The position numbers and the translations under genes are program-made. The notes beneath the pieces were generated by a model. That model saw only the letters and a program-made list of their open reading frames with translations. It was not told where the DNA came from and searched no databases. Positions 17,669-26,523 of a stretch of DNA of 64,000 nt are shown piece by piece (the first letter of the stretch is position 1; each line of letters begins with the position of its first letter). Source of the stretch: Flavobacteriales bacterium. Lineage in GTDB: Bacteria > Bacteroidota > Bacteroidia > Flavobacteriales_F > PHOS-HE28. Where the stretch lies: contig JADKGB010000038.1 in the NCBI GenBank assembly GCA_016717225.1, positions 1-64,000 on the forward strand, in the 5' to 3' direction.

Positions 17669-19279
17669 ATGCTCGTTCGCTTCCTTCCTGCTTTGTTCGC
17701 TATCTGTCTTTATGCTGGCTCCCGTGCCCAATCGAATTCCATGCCCGGTGCGCAACAGTATGTGGACTATTACGACAGCACGCGCACCCACAAGCGTAGT
17801 GAGGGGTTGATGGTGAACGGCCGCGAGTGGAACGAATGGAAATTCTACAGTCGCGATGGTCACCTGACGGAAAGGGCCGAGTTCAAAAGCGGGGAACGCG
17901 ATGGCCGTACCATTCTCTATTATGACAACGATTCCGTTCAACACAACGGCTTCATCCGTTTCGGGAAGCAGGACAGTACCATGCGGAGTTATTACCGCAA
18001 TGGGCAGTTGATGGAGGAAGGGCGATATGTGAAAGGGGTAAAGACCGGACCTTGGAACTACTCCTACGCCGACGGCAAACCAATGCTCAAGGAATTATGG
18101 GAGCACGGAATAGCGATCACCACCGATGCATGGGACGTAGACGGTAAACAAACCTTGATCAAAGGCGACGGCCTGGTTCGGAGTTACTATCCAAGCGGGT
18201 CGCTGAAAGAAGAGAGCAACTACAAATTCGGTGTGGTCAGTGGTCCTTACGAAGAGCGTTGGCCAGCGGGAAATCCGAAAACCAAGGGAAACAACGTCGC
18301 AGGTGTGAGCATTGGCGAATGGACGTGGTGGTACAGTAATGGAAAACCAGAAAAAAAGGCGACGTATGTGAAAGGGAAGTTGAATGGGCCGTATGTCGTC
18401 TACTTCGAGGATGGCCAAGAAAACACGACCGGTTTTTATCGGGATGGGTTGAAGGACAGCACCTGGACCTGGTTCACTACTGGTGGAGAGCGCGAAATTC
18501 TGGGGAATTTCAGGGCTGATGCTCAGCACGGCCTGTGGAAGTATTTCTACCCGAACCAGCAGCTCAGTTCAACCGGTTTGTATGAGAACGGGAATCAGGA
18601 AGGGGAGTGGGTGTATTACTACTTGGGTGGAGAGAATTGGAAACGCGGCAATTGGAAAGCCGGCGAAAAGGAAGGTGTGTGGACCACCTGGTTCGAGAGC
18701 GGCAAGAAATTGCAAGAGGGCAATTACGTGGCTGGCGTTGCCGAAGGCGAATGGAAGAGCTGGTTTGCCAATGGCCAGCAAAAGGACATCGGTCATTTCA
18801 AGGCAGGGAAAATGGATGGCTCCTGGCAAGGATGGACACCCGCTGGTAAGGAGGAATACATGGGTTTGTGGGCCAACGATGCGAAGAACGGACCTTGGAA
18901 GTTCTGGCAGGAGAACGGGCAGTTGAAAGAAGAGGGTCCCTATAAGGACAATCGCAAGAACGGCCGTTGGATCGCGTACAACGGAGCGGGCACCATCATC
19001 AGTGAAGGCATGTATGTGGACAACACACCGAATGGTGCGTGGGTCTACTTCGATGATGCGGGTGTGAAAATGCGCGAGCAGAGTTTCGTGAACGGAGATC
19101 CGCATGGTCACTGTGTGGTGTACGATCAACGTGCTCGCATCATACAGGAAATGGATTACAAACAGGGCCGCTTGGATGGCGTTATGACGATGTACGGAAC
19201 CGATGGCGAAGTGCTGAAGACGATCACCTACGAGAACGGTGCTGTGAAGAAGATGCCACTACCTGATCGGAAGCGGTAG
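17669..19279 (+). CDS. Secreted MORN/YwqK-repeat protein
   Basis: A 536-residue protein with a signal peptide (MLVRFLPALFAICLYAGSRA) and about twenty tandem repeats of roughly 22-24 residues, each of the form 'G-x-Y-x-x-G-x-x-x-G-x-W-x-x-Y-x-x-x-G-x' (GRYVKGVKTGPWNYSYADGK, GNYVAGVAEGEWKSWFANGQ). These are the MORN_2/YwqK repeats frequent in Bacteroidota surface proteins, thought to form elongated beta-solenoids. No enzymatic domain or T9SS tail is seen. The role is unknown; the small frameshifted lipoprotein at 47965-48415 has related repeats. Confidence 0.88.
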   Translation: MLVRFLPALFAICLYAGSRAQSNSMPGAQQYVDYYDSTRTHKRSEGLMVNGREWNEWKFYSRDGHLTERAEFKSGERDGRTILYYDNDSVQHNGFIRFGKQDSTMRSYYRNGQLMEEGRYVKGVKTGPWNYSYADGKPMLKELWEHGIAITTDAWDVDGKQTLIKGDGLVRSYYPSGSLKEESNYKFGVVSGPYEERWPAGNPKTKGNNVAGVSIGEWTWWYSNGKPEKKATYVKGKLNGPYVVYFEDGQENTTGFYRDGLKDSTWTWFTTGGEREILGNFRADAQHGLWKYFYPNQQLSSTGLYENGNQEGEWVYYYLGGENWKRGNWKAGEKEGVWTTWFESGKKLQEGNYVAGVAEGEWKSWFANGQQKDIGHFKAGKMDGSWQGWTPAGKEEYMGLWANDAKNGPWKFWQENGQLKEEGPYKDNRKNGRWIAYNGAGTIISEGMYVDNTPNGAWVYFDDAGVKMREQSFVNGDPHGHCVVYDQRARIIQEMDYKQGRLDGVMTMYGTDGEVLKTITYENGAVKKMPLPDRKR

Positions 19280-19325
19280 CAACAGGCATTCACCGTTGGT
19301 CATTCCCGGAACGTAATTCCCGAAC

Positions 19326-19359
19326 GTAACAAAGCCCCCCAGTCGGGAGGCTCTGTTAC
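19326..19359 (+). terminator. Hairpin after the MORN-repeat gene, probable terminator
   Basis: Inverted repeat GTAACAAAGCCCCCC / GGGAGGCTCTGTTAC with two mismatches around a short AGTC loop, followed by CTGTCGCTTTT. It begins 46 bp after the stop at 19279 and could act in both orientations, since the next leftward gene ends at 19405. Confidence 0.6.
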
Positions 19360-19404
19360 CTGTCGCTTTTCAGCCTTCTGGCAGCCTGCTCAGGCGTGCA
19401 TATG

Positions 19405-19581
19405 CTAACGGTAGCCGTTGATATAGGCGTTGGCGATGATCTCGCTTTCCCTAACCAGCCCCTGCACGATCTCGCGGATCACATCATTCAGTTGTTGATC
19501 GCTGAACCGATGCAGGTCGTTATACACATGCGTTTTACGCTTGCTGCTCTTTATGAAGGCTATCTTGTCCTTCTTCGTCAT
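19405..19581 (-). CDS. Small protein of unknown function (58 aa)
   Basis: Read on the minus strand from ATG at 19581 to TAG at 19405: MTKKDKIAFIKSSKRKTHVY..., then a helical run containing RFSDQQLNDVIREIV and ending in NAYINGYR. The regular amphipathic pattern (about 35 residues of helix after a basic N-terminus) is much more protein-like than the frame on the opposite strand. I do not recognise it. It lies between two hairpins and has the same orientation as the 45-residue gene at 19769. Confidence 0.6.
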   Translation of the reverse strand: MTKKDKIAFIKSSKRKTHVYNDLHRFSDQQLNDVIREIVQGLVRESEIIANAYINGYR

Positions 19582-19654
19582 GGACCTTTCAACGGAGAAA
19601 AAGTGCTTGGGTTCCGATCCCGAAAAGAAAGATCCACATCCCGCGCTGGGCCTA

Positions 19655-19708
19655 TAAAAGCAGCGGCGGGTTCAACCCCGGAGTTTCATCCGGGGCTGGA
19701 ACCCGCCG
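19655..19708 (-). terminator. Strong nested hairpin, terminator on the minus strand
   Basis: Two stacked perfect stems, CGGCGGGTTC/GAACCCGCCG outside and CCCCGGA/TCCGGGG inside, positions 19664-19708. On the minus strand it is followed by CTGCTTTTAT. It lies 60 nt downstream of the 45-residue minus-strand gene and so should end that transcript. Confidence 0.75.
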
Positions 19709-19768
19709 TGCGCTTTCACCAAAACCACCTGGCCATGGGCCAAGCACCCCGACAGAGCAGGGATATCG

Positions 19769-19906
19769 TTATGCCGTGGCAGTGCCTCGGCTTCGCATGG
19801 CGTGCATCAAGCGCAGCGCGTGCAAATAGCGTTGTACATCACCGGCCACCATCAGACGAGTGGCCGCTTGCTTCAAGAACAGGTACCGTTTCATGGGGTT
19901 CAGCAT
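19769..19906 (-). CDS. Very small basic protein (45 aa)
   Basis: Minus-strand frame from ATG at 19906 (or the ATG at 19894, MKRYLFLKQAATRLM) to TAA at 19769: 45 residues, helical and basic (VAGDVQRYLHALRLMHAM). A strong terminator hairpin follows the stop, which supports expression. I do not recognise it. No signal peptide is evident. Confidence 0.5.
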   Translation of the reverse strand: MLNPMKRYLFLKQAATRLMVAGDVQRYLHALRLMHAMRSRGTATA

Positions 19907-20061
19907 GGGAATTCGTTGTTAGGGTTGGAACCGGGGGTAACCGGCTCCTGCATATGCAACTTTCAACCGCCGTGCCAAATTGTGTTCGGTCGCCATTTTC
20001 ACAATTCTTTGGATCTCGTAGCGATCCGAATTCGGCGAAGTGCTCCGTTCACTGGTTCCTC

Positions 20062-20069
20062 TATCTTCG
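20062..20069 (+). promoter_or_regulatory. Putative -7 box TATCTTCG of uridine kinase
   Basis: TATCTTCG ends 6 nt before the ATG at 20076. It is the same octamer found (on the other strand) before fdhA. The closeness to the start predicts an almost leaderless mRNA and argues against the alternative start at 20040. Confidence 0.45.
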
Positions 20070-20075
20070 CGGCCC

Positions 20076-20726
20076 ATGCATCGCGGCGCCTACCTCGTGG
20101 GAATAGCTGGAGGCAGCGGATCGGGCAAAACCACCCTGATGCGCGCGCTGCGGGACCGTCTCCCTTCCGGCACGGTTTGCTTGGTTTCGCAGGACGATTA
20201 TTACCACCCGATCGAGCGCCAGGCCAAGGACGTCAACGGCCGTGTGAATTTTGATCTTCCTGCGGGAATTGATCTGGACCTACTGGCCGATGACCTTCGC
20301 TCCTTGGTGCAAGGCGAGCCCATTTATCGCAAAGAGTACACGTTCAACCAACCGGACATGGAACCGAATTGGATGGAAGTGCGTCCCGCCCCCGTGATCC
20401 TGGTTGAAGGGTTGTTCGTGCTTCATCATGAAGCCGTCCGCGATCAATTCGACCTGAAGGTTTTTGTGGAAGCCAGTGAAGAAGTACAATTGGAACGTCG
20501 TCTTGCTCGCGATGCTTCCGAGCGCGGTTATGGCCCTGCCGATGTGCGCTACCAATGGAACAACCATGTGATGCCGGCATACCGCGATTTTCTGCTCCCG
20601 TATCGTGCGTTGTGCGACATACATGTGATCAACGAAGAACGCTTTGAAAAGGCAGCGAACGTGTTGCGCGACCACTTGATCGCGCGCACTGGGGTTCAGG
20701 AGTTGGTGGGCGTTTCGAGCCGCTAA
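20076..20726 (+). CDS. udk: Uridine kinase
   Basis: A 216-residue P-loop kinase phosphorylating uridine (and cytidine) with ATP or GTP in pyrimidine salvage. It has the Walker A loop GIAGGSGSGKTT near residue 8-19, then QDDYYHP (substrate/metal aspartates), NFDLPAGIDLDLL, and the lid Arg region RRLARDASERGY. The length is normal. The open frame begins at 20040, but MHRGAYLVGIAGGSGSGK at 20076 puts the P-loop at the usual distance from the N-terminus, and the -7-like box lies between the two candidate starts. Confidence 0.93.
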   Translation: MHRGAYLVGIAGGSGSGKTTLMRALRDRLPSGTVCLVSQDDYYHPIERQAKDVNGRVNFDLPAGIDLDLLADDLRSLVQGEPIYRKEYTFNQPDMEPNWMEVRPAPVILVEGLFVLHHEAVRDQFDLKVFVEASEEVQLERRLARDASERGYGPADVRYQWNNHVMPAYRDFLLPYRALCDIHVINEERFEKAANVLRDHLIARTGVQELVGVSSR

Positions 20727-20735
20727 GCCAAGGGG

Positions 20736-21323
20736 TCAGACGTACAACCCGTTCTGCCGGATGTACTGTAGTACTGTGGGATGCACCAGGTCCTCCACTG
20801 GTTTCCAATTCCTCAACCGAACACGGACTCCAGTGCTGCTGGTGTCCATCAGAGGCGCGTCCCTTACTATGGTAACTGACGGATGGTAAAGCAGATCCGC
20901 TTGTGCCAAGTGCTCCTCGAGACCCGGGCGGGGATATACCAGAACGCGGTGATTGTCCAGAATGCTGTTCGGCTCTTTCCACGTATGCAGCGTGGCGAGA
21001 TTGTCGCTACCGATTATGAGCGAGAACGCATGTTGTGGCCAGCGTTGTCGCATGAACGCAAGTGTATCCGAAGTGTAATTCGGCTTGGGCAGATCCAGTT
21101 CGAAGCCACTAGCCGTTAGTCCGGTTTCACCTTGCAGTGCCAGGCGGGTCATGGCCAAGCGATGTTGCTCTGGGCTCAGTTTTCGGTCTTGCTTGAACGG
21201 GTTCTGTGGAGTGACCACCAACCATACTTGATCCAAAGACGCGCTCTTCAGCATGTGGCGAGCAATGGCCAAATGGCCCGCATGCGGTGGATCGAAGGAA
21301 CCGAACAAACAACCGATATTCAT
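20736..21323 (-). CDS. nadD: Nicotinate (nicotinamide) mononucleotide adenylyltransferase
   Basis: A 195-residue enzyme joining NaMN and ATP to form deamido-NAD. The start MNIGCLFGSFDPPHAGHLAI at 21323 contains the nucleotidyltransferase motif GSFDPPHAGH; the late SSTGVRVRL motif (the ISSTxIR type) is also present. The start overlaps the gmk stop by 4 nt (ATGA), so the upstream extension to 21398 is not used. It is the last gene of a yicC-gmk-nadD operon, an arrangement common in Bacteroidota. Confidence 0.94.
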   Translation of the reverse strand: MNIGCLFGSFDPPHAGHLAIARHMLKSASLDQVWLVVTPQNPFKQDRKLSPEQHRLAMTRLALQGETGLTASGFELDLPKPNYTSDTLAFMRQRWPQHAFSLIIGSDNLATLHTWKEPNSILDNHRVLVYPRPGLEEHLAQADLLYHPSVTIVRDAPLMDTSSTGVRVRLRNWKPVEDLVHPTVLQYIRQNGLYV

Positions 21324-21928
21324 GGGGTGCTCGCTGAAGGAGCGTTGGTTAAAGAGCCGTTCAAGAAATCCGAGACTTTTCGGAACGCTTCGGAACACGC
21401 TCGGTCCAGATCATCGTTCACGACCACGGCATCGAATTGGTTCGCGAAAGTGAGTTCGTGATGGGCTTTCGCCACCCTCTTTTTAAGGCTGTCTTCTGTT
21501 TCGGTTCCACGGTTGCGCAAGCGTTGTTCCAAAGCATTGATGGAAGGTGGAGCAACAAAGAGGGCTAACGCATTGGGTCCGAAGATCTCCTTCAGGTCAA
21601 GGCCGCCTACTACATCCACATCGAATACGGGGTGTTTGCCGGTGTTCCAGATCCGGCGCAATTCATGCTTCAAGGTGCCATAGAATTGGCCGGGGTACAC
21701 CTCTTCCCATTCCACGAATTCATCCGCCTCGATCCGCCTGCGGAATTCATCCGCGCCAAGGAAGAAGTAGTCCACGCCATCCACTTCATAGTCCCGTTTG
21801 GCACGGCTGGTCGCACTTACGGAGAACGCCAGTGTAGCCTCTTGCATCAACAAGTGGCGCACGAGCGTGGTCTTTCCTGCTCCCGAAGGTGCGGAAACAA
21901 TGATGCACTTACCGTCTGGTGAAGTCAC
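21320..21928 (-). CDS. gmk: Guanylate kinase
   Basis: A 202-residue enzyme making GDP from GMP and ATP. It shows the P-loop SAPSGAGKTTLV near residue 12, the GMP-binding region SATSRAKRDYEVDGVDYFF, then GQFYGTL and the lid RNRGTETEDSLKKR. Normal length. Overlaps nadD by 4 nt. Confidence 0.95.
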   Translation of the reverse strand: MTSPDGKCIIVSAPSGAGKTTLVRHLLMQEATLAFSVSATSRAKRDYEVDGVDYFFLGADEFRRRIEADEFVEWEEVYPGQFYGTLKHELRRIWNTGKHPVFDVDVVGGLDLKEIFGPNALALFVAPPSINALEQRLRNRGTETEDSLKKRVAKAHHELTFANQFDAVVVNDDLDRACSEAFRKVSDFLNGSLTNAPSASTP

Positions 21929-22051
21929 AAGCCTACTTGATCAACGAGGTGCGGAAAAGTAGTGGAGTTCGCAAAGTGAATTAATACCCGAACGTTAAAG
22001 TAGCCTGATAAGATCGTGATTGATGGGATCTGCGAGAGGTGTGAAGGAAGT

Positions 22052-22936
22052 TCAAAGCACATTCAGCACTTGCTCCTTGATCTTCTCCAACTCATCCTTC
22101 ATCAGGACAACGTTTCGTTGCATGATGGCATCATTCGCTTTGCTTCCAAGCGTGTTTATCTCGCGGCCCATCTCCTGTGTGATGAAGCCCAGTTTTCGGC
22201 CCTGTTGTTCCTCGTGGTCCAGCGTTTCATGAAAATAGGAACAGTGCGCACGCAATCGAACCTTCTCCTCGTTGATGTCCATTTTTTCCAAGTAGAAGAC
22301 CAGTTCCTGTTCGAACCTGTCCTGGTCAACCTTGGCTTGTAGTTCGGCCAGCCGACCTTGGATGCGGTCGCGGGTACGCTCTGCACGGCCACCGTCCTGT
22401 GCTTCCACTTCGTTCAACAACGTGCTGATGCGATCACAACGCATTCGCAGATCCGTGAGAAGTTTCGCACCTTCGTTTTCGCGAAAAGAAATAAAGCCAC
22501 GCACCGCTTCTTCGATCAGCGATCTCACGCCGGCCCATTCCACCGCGTCCAATTCTTCGCGGCCACCGCTGTGCACTTCTGGCATCCGCAACACGAAACC
22601 CATAAGGTCGGTGTGTGCATGTGGGTCAACGGTTTGCACCAGTGACTTCAGTTCGTCGTAGTAACTACGGACCAAGGCGGCATCGAAGTTCGATCGTTGC
22701 GTCCCTGGAGCAGGTTCGCTGCTAACAAAGACCTCGCATTTACCGCGGACAACCTGCTCGGTGAGCAATTGACGCAACTCGGTATCCTTTTCGCGATACA
22801 GGCCCGGCAACTTGAGGAACAGATCGAGCTGTTTGCTGTTCAACGAGCGCACTTCAACGGTCACCTTTTTCCCCGGTCCCGAACTAGGAGATACGAGACC
22901 TTCAGCACGGCCAAAGCCGGTCATTGAGCGAAGCAT
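22052..22936 (-). CDS. yicC: YicC family endoribonuclease
   Basis: A 294-residue protein beginning MLRSMTGFGRAEG, the family's characteristic N-terminus, and ending with the conserved C-terminal domain (EEQQGRKLGFITQEMGREINTLGSKANDAIMQ). YicC proteins are metal-dependent endoribonucleases that help degrade small RNAs in E. coli. First gene of the yicC-gmk-nadD operon; 123 bp separate it from gmk. A TACCTTCA box at 22970-22977 (minus strand) may be its -7 element. Confidence 0.93.
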   Translation of the reverse strand: MLRSMTGFGRAEGLVSPSSGPGKKVTVEVRSLNSKQLDLFLKLPGLYREKDTELRQLLTEQVVRGKCEVFVSSEPAPGTQRSNFDAALVRSYYDELKSLVQTVDPHAHTDLMGFVLRMPEVHSGGREELDAVEWAGVRSLIEEAVRGFISFRENEGAKLLTDLRMRCDRISTLLNEVEAQDGGRAERTRDRIQGRLAELQAKVDQDRFEQELVFYLEKMDINEEKVRLRAHCSYFHETLDHEEQQGRKLGFITQEMGREINTLGSKANDAIMQRNVVLMKDELEKIKEQVLNVL

Positions 22937-22982
22937 ACGTGGATATCAGTGATTTGGTCGGTGAAGGTAGACCCCGCGAGGT

Positions 22983-23879
22983 TCAGCCTAACTCGTTGCT
23001 CTGGCTATCCGCCCTGTTCACCAAATGCACACCGAGGAAGATCATGGCGGCGCACACCCATTGCACAAGGCCATTGGCATTTTTGCCGGAAGTGAACAAC
23101 GTGATCGCCGTAGCCAACACCGGTTGCAAATAAATGAAGGTGCCTACTACGGAAGGATTGACGAAGCGGAGCGCCCATGTGTTGAGCAAGTATGCCACGA
23201 ACGTGACCATCACAACAACGAAGGCCATTGACGCTATTTGCGGGTTTGTAAGCACGTTCCAATGCACGGCCCATAATTCGCGTGCACCGAAGGGAAGCAC
23301 AAGCAGCGACCCGATAAGAAAGCTCCAAGCCATTACAGTAATAGCTGTGTAGCGTCGAAGTAGCGGCTTCACCATGACCAGGTAGATCCCGAAGGAGCAT
23401 GCATTGATGAGAATGAACAGATCACCGAGTACGCTTGCTGAGCTATCCTCGTCGCTATGGTAGAAAATGAGAATGAGCGCACCAGCCGCCCCTAGCGCCA
23501 CACCCAGCAACTTGCCCCAACCGATCCGTTCACCGATGAGCACACCGCTGATCACCAGCACCAGAATCGGCGTGGCTACCATGATGATGCTCGCATGAAC
23601 GGGGGAAGTGCGCATCAGGCCATGGAAGAACATGAGTTGGTTGAGTGCCACACCGAATACGGCACAGAGCAAAAGGCGCAGCGCGTCTTCTTTGCGCACA
23701 GGCTCGGGGTTGAACAAACGCACCAGCCAGAAAAGCATCACTGCCCCGAGTACCCTCAACAAGATGAAGCCGGAAGGGCCAATAACGCCGGGCATCAATC
23801 CTTTGGCTACCACATAATTCACCCCGTAGATCAGGTTGACCACGAAGAGCGCAAGGAGGGCGAGGGTGCGGTTATGCAT
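22983..23879 (-). CDS. EamA/DMT superfamily exporter
   Basis: A 298-residue inner-membrane protein with ten hydrophobic segments arranged as two EamA repeats (GVNYVVAKGLMPGVIGPSGF...FRYTAI-like second half GIYLVMVKPLLRRYTAITV). Family members export amino acids or related metabolites; the substrate is not deducible. The open frame extends to 24605, but that part lies antisense in the next gene; the protein starts at the ATG at 23879 (MHNRTLALLALFVVNLIYG), overlapping the possible early starts of the divergent gene. Confidence 0.9.
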   Translation of the reverse strand: MHNRTLALLALFVVNLIYGVNYVVAKGLMPGVIGPSGFILLRVLGAVMLFWLVRLFNPEPVRKEDALRLLLCAVFGVALNQLMFFHGLMRTSPVHASIIMVATPILVLVISGVLIGERIGWGKLLGVALGAAGALILIFYHSDEDSSASVLGDLFILINACSFGIYLVMVKPLLRRYTAITVMAWSFLIGSLLVLPFGARELWAVHWNVLTNPQIASMAFVVVMVTFVAYLLNTWALRFVNPSVVGTFIYLQPVLATAITLFTSGKNANGLVQWVCAAMIFLGVHLVNRADSQSNELG

Positions 23880-23981
23880 GCACGTGATGACAGATACCTT
23901 GCGACGCTTCCGAAGCTCGGGGGAAGTACGGCTGTGAATGTAGAAGCAACGAACGAAGCGGAAAAGGAAGGCCAGCGCGAG

Positions 23982-25145
23982 ATGCGCAACAGCTTTCGTT
24001 GGTGGAGGCTCTTGTTGCCCATGGTGATCGGTGTAGGCGCCGTGTGCGCTTTGCTTTGGAGCGAGTTCCGAAAAACCACGTTCGAGCATACCCAAATGGG
24101 TGCCGGTGATCTGATCTGGGTGGATCAAGATGGTGACAGGAAAGTCGATCTCGATAATGCGGCGGAATTCTTGCCTGCTGCCGCTGGCGACTATAAAGCG
24201 ATAACGGGCAAAGAGCGATTGTCGAACACACGGCTGCTCGCGTACGGCGGCTGGATGTTGCTCTTCGCGCTTCTTGCGAATGCGATGCGCGATGTTGGTT
24301 ACGTAATGCGCTTGCGGGTGCTTTCGGGCGGGGCGTTCACCTGGCGGCAGAGCTTCGAGGTAACCATGTTGTGGGAGTTCAGTAACGCTGTGGCTCCAGC
24401 TTTTATAGGGGGCACCAGCATCGCGGTTTATGTGATGTCGAAAGAAGGCCTTGGCCTCGGTCGAAGTGCTGCACTTGCATTGGCTACCGTGATGCTCGAT
24501 GAACTTTTCTTCCTGCTCTTCGCGCCGCTGGTCTTGTTCGGTGTTGGGTTGGATCGCCTTTTCCCGGCCCAACTCGACAATGCACTGTGGGGCCTGCCGG
24601 TGCAAGCCTTGTTCTGGTTGGGTTACGCCGTTATCGCGGTAATGAAGTTGGGGATCTTCTACAGTGTGTTCTTTCGGCCACGCGCCATCAAACTGTTACT
24701 GGTGAATCTCTTCAAACATCGGTGGGTGCGGCGATTCCGCCCGCGTGCAGCGGATGCCGGTGATGACCTCATCAGTGCCAGTGCTGAACTGAAAGCCAAG
24801 CCTGCCGGTTTCTGGCTGAAGGCGATCGGTGCGACCTGGTGCTCCTGGGGATCTCGTTTCCTTGTGCTGAACTTCCTGGCAGCCGCTTTCTTTCCGGTCA
24901 GCGATCATTTGTTGATGTACGCCCGCCAGTTGGTGATGTGGATAGTTCTGCTCATCAGCCCAACACCCGGTGCGAGCGGTGCTGCGGAGTTCGCGTTCAC
25001 TGGATTCATGGCAGACCTGCTTCCGCTTGGTGCTTCTCTTGTACTTGTGGCGTTGCTCTGGCGGGTGATCACGTACTACATCTACTTGTTGGCAGGCGCC
25101 TTGGTTGGGCCGCGATGGGTAAAAAGGACTACAGCTAAGGCATAG
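23982..25145 (+). CDS. Flippase-like integral membrane protein (UPF0104/lysylphosphatidylglycerol synthase transmembrane family)
   Basis: A protein of about 387 residues with roughly eight membrane segments. Features of the LPG_synthase_TM/AglD family: an N-terminal helix, LLFALLANAMRDVGYVMRLRVL, the region SFEVTMLWEFSNAVAPAFIGGTSIAVYVMSKEGL, and PTPGASGAAEFAF near the C-terminus (the family's P-x-P-G-G-x-G-x-x-E-like motif). Proteins of this group move or synthesise lipids. A soluble insertion after the first helix contains an EF-hand-like DQDGDRKVDLDNA. Start chosen at 23982 (MRNSFRWWRLL, preceded by AAGGAAG); starts at 23934 or 23874 are open. Confidence 0.85.
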   Translation: MRNSFRWWRLLLPMVIGVGAVCALLWSEFRKTTFEHTQMGAGDLIWVDQDGDRKVDLDNAAEFLPAAAGDYKAITGKERLSNTRLLAYGGWMLLFALLANAMRDVGYVMRLRVLSGGAFTWRQSFEVTMLWEFSNAVAPAFIGGTSIAVYVMSKEGLGLGRSAALALATVMLDELFFLLFAPLVLFGVGLDRLFPAQLDNALWGLPVQALFWLGYAVIAVMKLGIFYSVFFRPRAIKLLLVNLFKHRWVRRFRPRAADAGDDLISASAELKAKPAGFWLKAIGATWCSWGSRFLVLNFLAAAFFPVSDHLLMYARQLVMWIVLLISPTPGASGAAEFAFTGFMADLLPLGASLVLVALLWRVITYYIYLLAGALVGPRWVKRTTAKA

Positions 25146-25195
25146 CGCATTGCAGCTTTATGCTTGGGGCTTGCAGCTTGCAGCTTGCCGCCTAA

Positions 25196-25203
25196 TACTT
25201 TCG
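25196..25203 (+). promoter_or_regulatory. Putative -7 box TACTTTCG of the cystathionine gene
   Basis: TACTTTCG (TAnnTTCG) ends 23 nt before the ATG at 25227. Just upstream are three near-repeats of GCTTGCAG (25168-25190). Confidence 0.35.
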
Positions 25204-25226
25204 CCGCTTCGTAAAACACACCTCTC

Positions 25227-26372
25227 ATGCGCTTCGGCACCAAAGCCATCCACGCCGGCGTGGAACCGGACCCCACCACCGGGGCCATAATGACTCCTAT
25301 CTACCAGACCAGCACGTATGTGCAAGCGGCACCGGGCGATCACAAGGGCTACGAGTACAGTCGCACGCACAACCCCACACGCACAGCACTGCAAAAGGCG
25401 CTGGCCGCATTGGAAAATGGAACGCATGGATTGTGTTTTTCCAGTGGTATGGCGAGCATCGATGCCATTGTGAAATTGCTGAAACCCGGTGACGAGGTAG
25501 TAAGTACGGACGACCTCTATGGCGGAACATACCGCCTGTTCACCAAGATCTACGAAGGGTTCGGCGTGAAGTTCAAGTTCGTGAACATGAGCGATCCGGC
25601 GAACGTGGCTGCAGCGATCACAACGAACACACGATTGATCTGGGTGGAAACGCCCACCAACCCACTGCTGAAGATCATCGACATCGCTGTCATGGCCGAG
25701 CTGGCCAAGAAGCACAATTGCTGGCTCGGGGTGGACAACACCTTCGCGTCTCCGTATTTGCAAACCCCGTTGGACCTGGGTGCGCACATCGTGATGCACA
25801 GTGTGACCAAATACCTCGGCGGCCACAGCGACGTGGTGATGGGTGCGTTGGTCGTGAAGGATGATGCGCTGGCAGAACGACTGGCTTTCATTCAGAACAG
25901 TAGCGGTGCCACTCCTGGTCCGCAGGATTGTTTCTTGGTGCTGCGAGGCTTGAAGACCTTGCACTTGCGGATGCAACGGCACGGTGAGAACGGAAAGGTT
26001 GTTGCTGAATTCCTCTCGAAGCATCCCAAGGTGGACAAGCTTTATTGGCCTGGCCTGCCCACGCATGTGAACCATGCGGTAGCGGCCAGACAAATGCGGG
26101 GCTTTGGGGGCATGATGAGCTTTACGCTGAAGGGCGATCGCATGGAGGATGCCTTGAAAGTGCTGGCCGGTACTGAACTCTTCGCTTTGGCTGAAAGTCT
26201 CGGTGGCGTGGAAAGCCTCTTGGGACATCCCGCGAGTATGACGCACGCCAGCATTCCTCGGGAAGAGCGGATGCGCAATGGCTTGGCCGATACACTGATC
26301 CGCTTGAGCGTTGGTTTGGAAGACAGCGAGGACCTCGTCGAAGATCTGAAGCAGGCATTGGATCGGGTCTAA
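25227..26372 (+). CDS. Cystathionine gamma-synthase/gamma-lyase, PLP enzyme
   Basis: A 381-residue Cys/Met-metabolism PLP enzyme. Visible hallmarks: YEYSRTHNPTRTALQKALA, FSSGMASIDAI, DDLYGGTYRLF, the pyridoxal-lysine motif MHSVTKYLGGHSDVVMGA near residue 200, and ESLLGHPASMTHASIP near the C-terminus. The family covers MetB (cystathionine synthesis from O-acyl-homoserine) and MccB/CTH (cystathionine cleavage to cysteine). Sequence by eye cannot choose between them. It stands alone, with no riboswitch in its 80-bp leader. Confidence 0.92.
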   Translation: MRFGTKAIHAGVEPDPTTGAIMTPIYQTSTYVQAAPGDHKGYEYSRTHNPTRTALQKALAALENGTHGLCFSSGMASIDAIVKLLKPGDEVVSTDDLYGGTYRLFTKIYEGFGVKFKFVNMSDPANVAAAITTNTRLIWVETPTNPLLKIIDIAVMAELAKKHNCWLGVDNTFASPYLQTPLDLGAHIVMHSVTKYLGGHSDVVMGALVVKDDALAERLAFIQNSSGATPGPQDCFLVLRGLKTLHLRMQRHGENGKVVAEFLSKHPKVDKLYWPGLPTHVNHAVAARQMRGFGGMMSFTLKGDRMEDALKVLAGTELFALAESLGGVESLLGHPASMTHASIPREERMRNGLADTLIRLSVGLEDSEDLVEDLKQALDRV

Positions 26373-26523
26373 CCATCCTCATCGGGCATTTATACCAATT
26401 GGTCGCCCGGGTCTTCTTTCCTTGGAACCCAAGGATGCTGGCTGAGAGGTGCCTTTTGGGATGGGCAGTGCGTGAACAATCGCCCTACCTTCGGCGTCCT
26501 TAGTTCCAGAACCCTTGTCGCGC

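Noticed and set aside
19396..20106. 236-codon plus-strand open frame
   Set aside because: It overlaps the two small minus-strand genes, the strong terminator and the start of udk, and has no protein-like pattern.
23880..24605. Upstream extension of the EamA exporter frame
   Set aside because: It is antisense to the flippase-like gene and lacks membrane segments; the exporter begins at 23879.
25146..25226. SAM riboswitch upstream of the cystathionine gene
   Set aside because: Only about 80 bp are available and no conserved SAM-I or SAM-II core is visible; the stretch is a GCTTGCAG repeat and a -7 box.
26373..26523. CTGAGAGGTGCC near 26442, resembling part of a THI box
   Set aside because: An isolated CTGAGAGGTGCC word occurs, but I could not find the paired helices or the second conserved segment, and the gene downstream is a metalloprotease, not a thiamine gene. 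A covariance-model scan for the TPP riboswitch at 26370-26520 would settle it.
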